DNA of 7,998 nucleotides, taken from assembly GCA_023700885.1 (NCBI GenBank), contig JAMPYA010000095.1, positions 1 through 7,998 of the forward strand, in the 5' to 3' direction. The position numbers and the translations under genes are program-made. The notes under the pieces were generated by a model that did no database searches, had not been told where the DNA came from, and saw only the letters and a program-made list of their open reading frames with translations. The stretch is from Flavobacteriaceae bacterium (GTDB taxonomy: Bacteria > Bacteroidota > Bacteroidia > Flavobacteriales > Flavobacteriaceae). Positions 5,998 to 7,998 of this stretch are shown in pieces. Each line of letters opens with the position of its first letter. Within the stretch, counting starts at the first letter, position 1.

Positions 5998-7149
5998 TTA
6001 TAAATTCATTAATTTTTCAATTTTCTTAGGAATATCGGTATTATCTATAATTCCGGTAAAGTGTTCAGCTCCGGGTCCAAAAGCAAAAATTGGAACCATA
6101 ACACCGGTATGACTTCCCGTTGTGAATTTAGCTATAAGTGTACCTTCAATCAGATCTCCTTTATTTAGCGTTAATCCTCCTGTTTCATGATCAGCAGTAA
6201 CAATTACCAAAGTATTTTTATGTTTTGCTGCAAACTCTAAAACAACACCAATAGCTTTATCAAAATCGAGCATTTCTTCAACTATATAGGTGATATCATT
6301 GGCATGTCCTCCCCAATCAATTTGAGAACCTTCTACCATCAAAAAGAAACCGTTCTTTTTTTGAGATAATAAATTTAAAGCAGTCTGAGTAGCTGTCTCT
6401 AACATATTTTTTCTCAAACCAACTCTTTCATTGTGTTCAGGTGCTGTTAACCCCGCTAACTTACCAACTTTAAAATCTTTTATTTGATTGATATCTTGTA
6501 TAACTGAATATCCTTTTTGTGCTAATTCATTTGCTAAATTTCTACCATCTTTACGTTTTGTAAAATGATCATAACCACCACCTATAAAAACATCTATATT
6601 AGTTTTTAAAAAATCAGCAGCAATTTCTTCATACATATTTCTATGCGGTTGATGTGCAATAAATGCAGCAGGAGTAGCATGAGTTATAGCTGATGTGGAA
6701 ACTAAACCGGTACCCAATTTCTTTTCAGCTACTTTCTCTAAAATAGATTTTACTGGTTTTTTATTGTTGTCAACTCCAATTGCAGCATTATAAGTTTTAA
6801 CACCACAGGCCATTGCGGTACCTCCAGCAGCAGAATCAGTGACATAGTCTTCAGAAGAATAGGTACTTACAAAGCCCGTTTTTTTAAAATTATCAAGAAA
6901 TAAAGCACCTTTATTAGCAGTCTTTCCTGCATATATTTGAGCAGTTCCCATTCCATCTCCAATCATCAAAATTACATTGGTAGGTTTTTCATTACTAAAA
7001 TGGTCATCATAATTCTTAATAGCATAAATTTCTTTATTGCCGTGGTAGGTTGCTAAAGAGTCAGCATTTCCTTTTACTTTATAATCTTGTGCATTAAGCG
7101 ATACTATAAGAAATGCTGTTAACGCAAAAAATAGATTTATTTTTTTCAT
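5998..7149 (-). CDS. phoA: Alkaline phosphatase (PhoA family), exported
   Basis: A 383-residue metal-dependent alkaline phosphatase that releases phosphate from organic esters in the periplasm or outside. A type I signal peptide (MKK, hydrophobic core, then SLNA) ends near residue 20. The full active site is visible by comparison with E. coli PhoA: Asp65 (D51) in GDGMG, nucleophile Ser106 (S102) in TDSAAGGTA, His157 and Thr159 (D153, T155), Arg170 (R166), Glu273 (E322), Asp278 (D327), His282 (H331), Asp320-His321 (D369-H370) and His347 (H412). Position 153 is His and position 328 is Trp (W279), the combination reported for Bacillus and Thermotoga enzymes. The protein is shorter than E. coli PhoA (471 residues) and lacks some surface insertions. 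It lies 40 bp downstream of msrA; a separate promoter was not convincing, so read-through from msrA is possible. ATG at 7147-7149 is fixed by the signal peptide. The 3' end shares a terminator with the YrbL-like gene. Confidence 0.95.
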   Translation of the reverse strand: MKKINLFFALTAFLIVSLNAQDYKVKGNADSLATYHGNKEIYAIKNYDDHFSNEKPTNVILMIGDGMGTAQIYAGKTANKGALFLDNFKKTGFVSTYSSEDYVTDSAAGGTAMACGVKTYNAAIGVDNNKKPVKSILEKVAEKKLGTGLVSTSAITHATPAAFIAHQPHRNMYEEIAADFLKTNIDVFIGGGYDHFTKRKDGRNLANELAQKGYSVIQDINQIKDFKVGKLAGLTAPEHNERVGLRKNMLETATQTALNLLSQKKNGFFLMVEGSQIDWGGHANDITYIVEEMLDFDKAIGVVLEFAAKHKNTLVIVTADHETGGLTLNKGDLIEGTLIAKFTTGSHTGVMVPIFAFGPGAEHFTGIIDNTDIPKKIEKLMNL

Positions 7150-7189
7150 AGGTTATCGATATGATTATATAAAATTCAAGGCAAATCTA

Positions 7190-7813
7190 CTATTTTAATT
7201 TTTCTTTAAATAGTTTTTGTAATTTATCTAATTTAGGGGTGATTACTACCTGACAATAAGGTTGAAATTTATTGTTGAAATAATAATTTTGATGATAAGC
7301 TTCTGCTTTATAAAAAATGGATGCTGGTGTAACTTCTGTTACTATCGGATTTTTATAAATCTTTTCTTTTTCGATTAATTGAATCATCGTTAATGCCGTT
7401 CCTTTCTGATAATCAGAGTGGTAAAAAACAGCTGAACGATATTGGGTACCCACATCTGCACCTTGTCTGTTTAAAGTTGTGGGATCATGTGTCATAAAAA
7501 AGATATATAATAAATCTTTAAAAGTAACTTGGGTTGGATTGTATTCAATTTGAATAGCCTCAGCATGACCGGTTTTGCCAGTAGTTATTTCGGTATAAGT
7601 TGGATTTTTAAAAGTGCCTCCCGTATATCCCGATGTAACGCTAATTACGCCCTTAATTTGTTCATAAACTGCTTCGGTACACCAAAAGCATCCTCCGGCA
7701 AATGTTGCGATTTCTGTTTGCATGGTATCGTTATTTAAAGTAATAGGTTTCTTTTCGTCACTTTTACACGACAAAAAAAGAATTAAAATGATATATAATA
7801 AACGGTATTTCAA
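7190..7813 (-). CDS. msrA: Peptide-methionine (S)-S-oxide reductase MsrA, lipoprotein form
   Basis: MsrA reduces methionine-S-sulfoxide in proteins and free methionine. The domain spans about residues 33-195: catalytic Cys42 in GGCFWC (second Cys45), SGYTGG at 61-66, the acid Glu84 in GHAEAIQIEY, HDPTTLNRQGADVGTQYRSAV over 109-129, and AEAYHQNYY at 170-178. Cys187 is a candidate resolving cysteine. Upstream is a lipoprotein signal, MKYRLLYIILILFLSC, with Cys16 as the lipidation site and KSDEKK after it. No ATG supports this leader: the frame opens with TTG at 7811-7813, directly after an in-frame TAA (7814-7816), so TTG is the proposed start. An internal ATG at 7721-7723 (Met31) would give a cytosolic enzyme with the complete domain. 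The start lies 12 bp after the threonine aldolase stop, suggesting co-transcription. Function is secure; the start and location are inferred. Confidence 0.92.
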   Translation of the reverse strand: MKYRLLYIILILFLSCKSDEKKPITLNNDTMQTEIATFAGGCFWCTEAVYEQIKGVISVTSGYTGGTFKNPTYTEITTGKTGHAEAIQIEYNPTQVTFKDLLYIFFMTHDPTTLNRQGADVGTQYRSAVFYHSDYQKGTALTMIQLIEKEKIYKNPIVTEVTPASIFYKAEAYHQNYYFNNKFQPYCQVVITPKLDKLQKLFKEKLK

Positions 7814-7825
7814 TTATTTTAAATT

Positions 7826-7998
7826 TTACATAGTTTTAAGTACATCAACAACAATTTTTAACATATCTTCAGTAAAATCTAAGTGTTTAACCATTCTCAT
7901 TTTACCTTCACCCATTGAGTGTAATAAAATATTTTTAGCATTGAGGTACTTCATAAAATCTTCTTGAGAAATTGAATCCTTTAGGTAAAAAATTACAA
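7826..7998 (-). CDS. ltaE: Low-specificity L-threonine aldolase, C-terminal fragment (cut by window edge)
   Basis: The minus strand carries 56 codons plus a TAA stop at 7826-7828, open to the right edge of the window. The translation begins VIFYLKDSISQED and contains ILLHSMGEGKMRMVKHLDF, then TEDMLKIVVDVLK. This resembles the C-terminal domain of PLP-dependent threonine aldolases, where a GxGxxRxVTHLDx-type strand precedes the last helix; here Lys stands in for the usual Thr before His. The enzyme would cleave L-threonine (or allo-threonine) to glycine and acetaldehyde in the cytosol. The PLP lysine and the rest of the enzyme lie outside the window. The gene ends 12 bp before the msrA start, suggesting one transcript. 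Another member of the same aminotransferase-fold lyase group is possible. Confidence 0.72.
   Translation of the reverse strand, partial: VIFYLKDSISQEDFMKYLNAKNILLHSMGEGKMRMVKHLDFTEDMLKIVVDVLKTM

Noticed and set aside
7150..7189. A TATAAT word in the msrA-phoA gap on the minus strand, resembling a sigma-70 -10 box
   Set aside because: Bacteroidetes promoters use TAnnTTTG, and the word is common in AT-rich DNA; no matching -7/-33 pair is present.
7529..7967. Plus-strand open frames at 7529-7738 and 7722-7967 opposite msrA and ltaE
   Set aside because: Both are antisense to recognisable enzyme sequence and show no motif of their own.
1..7998. CRISPR arrays, tRNA or rRNA genes, insertion sequences, phage or toxin-antitoxin genes
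   Set aside because: No regularly spaced repeats, cloverleaf-like sequence, transposase or terminal inverted repeats were seen; the only long repeat is explained by the duplicated symporter.

Overview
The window is a very AT-rich stretch of chromosome that reads as Bacteroidetes, most likely a Flavobacteriaceae member. The evidence is the gene content (DCC/DUF393, DUF3817, DUF3089 lipoprotein, DUF6787-like protein, YrbL-like protein), lipoprotein signals ending LFLSC or LFLSSC, the lack of clear Shine-Dalgarno sequences, and several matches to the Bacteroidetes promoter -7 box TAnnTTTG. Genus cannot be fixed from this sequence. It looks like ordinary core and housekeeping DNA: no mobile element, CRISPR array, tRNA or rRNA was seen.

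Layout, left to right. A DCC-family thiol-disulfide protein (+, 103-510) converges on a small DUF3817 membrane protein (-, 548-826), with an AT-rich hairpin terminator between them. Two tandem sodium/dicarboxylate-glutamate type symporters follow on the minus strand (986-2290 and 2380-3681), the downstream one closing on a clear intrinsic terminator. They are about 83% identical in protein and share a 91-residue identical block that also looks homogenised at the DNA level. Next comes a DUF3089 alpha/beta-hydrolase lipoprotein (-, 3858-4886). Divergent from it, a two-gene plus-strand unit encodes a two-helix membrane protein (5024-5347) and a YrbL-like kinase-fold protein (5364-5966), behind a good flavobacterial promoter. 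That unit meets an alkaline phosphatase (-, 5998-7149) at a perfect bidirectional terminator. Upstream of the phosphatase are a lipoprotein form of methionine sulfoxide reductase A (-, 7190-7813, apparent TTG start) and the C-terminal end of a threonine aldolase (-, 7826 to the right edge). The last three genes are closely spaced in the order ltaE-msrA-phoA and may be one transcript.

The functions are mostly cell-envelope ones: uptake of acidic amino acids or dicarboxylates, release of phosphate from organic esters, repair of oxidised methionine outside the cytoplasm, and an esterase-like lipoprotein. I found no convincing undescribed multi-gene system. The most notable points are the gene-conversion signature in the transporter pair, the non-ATG exported MsrA with a possible internal cytosolic start, and the uncharacterised membrane-protein/YrbL-like pair.
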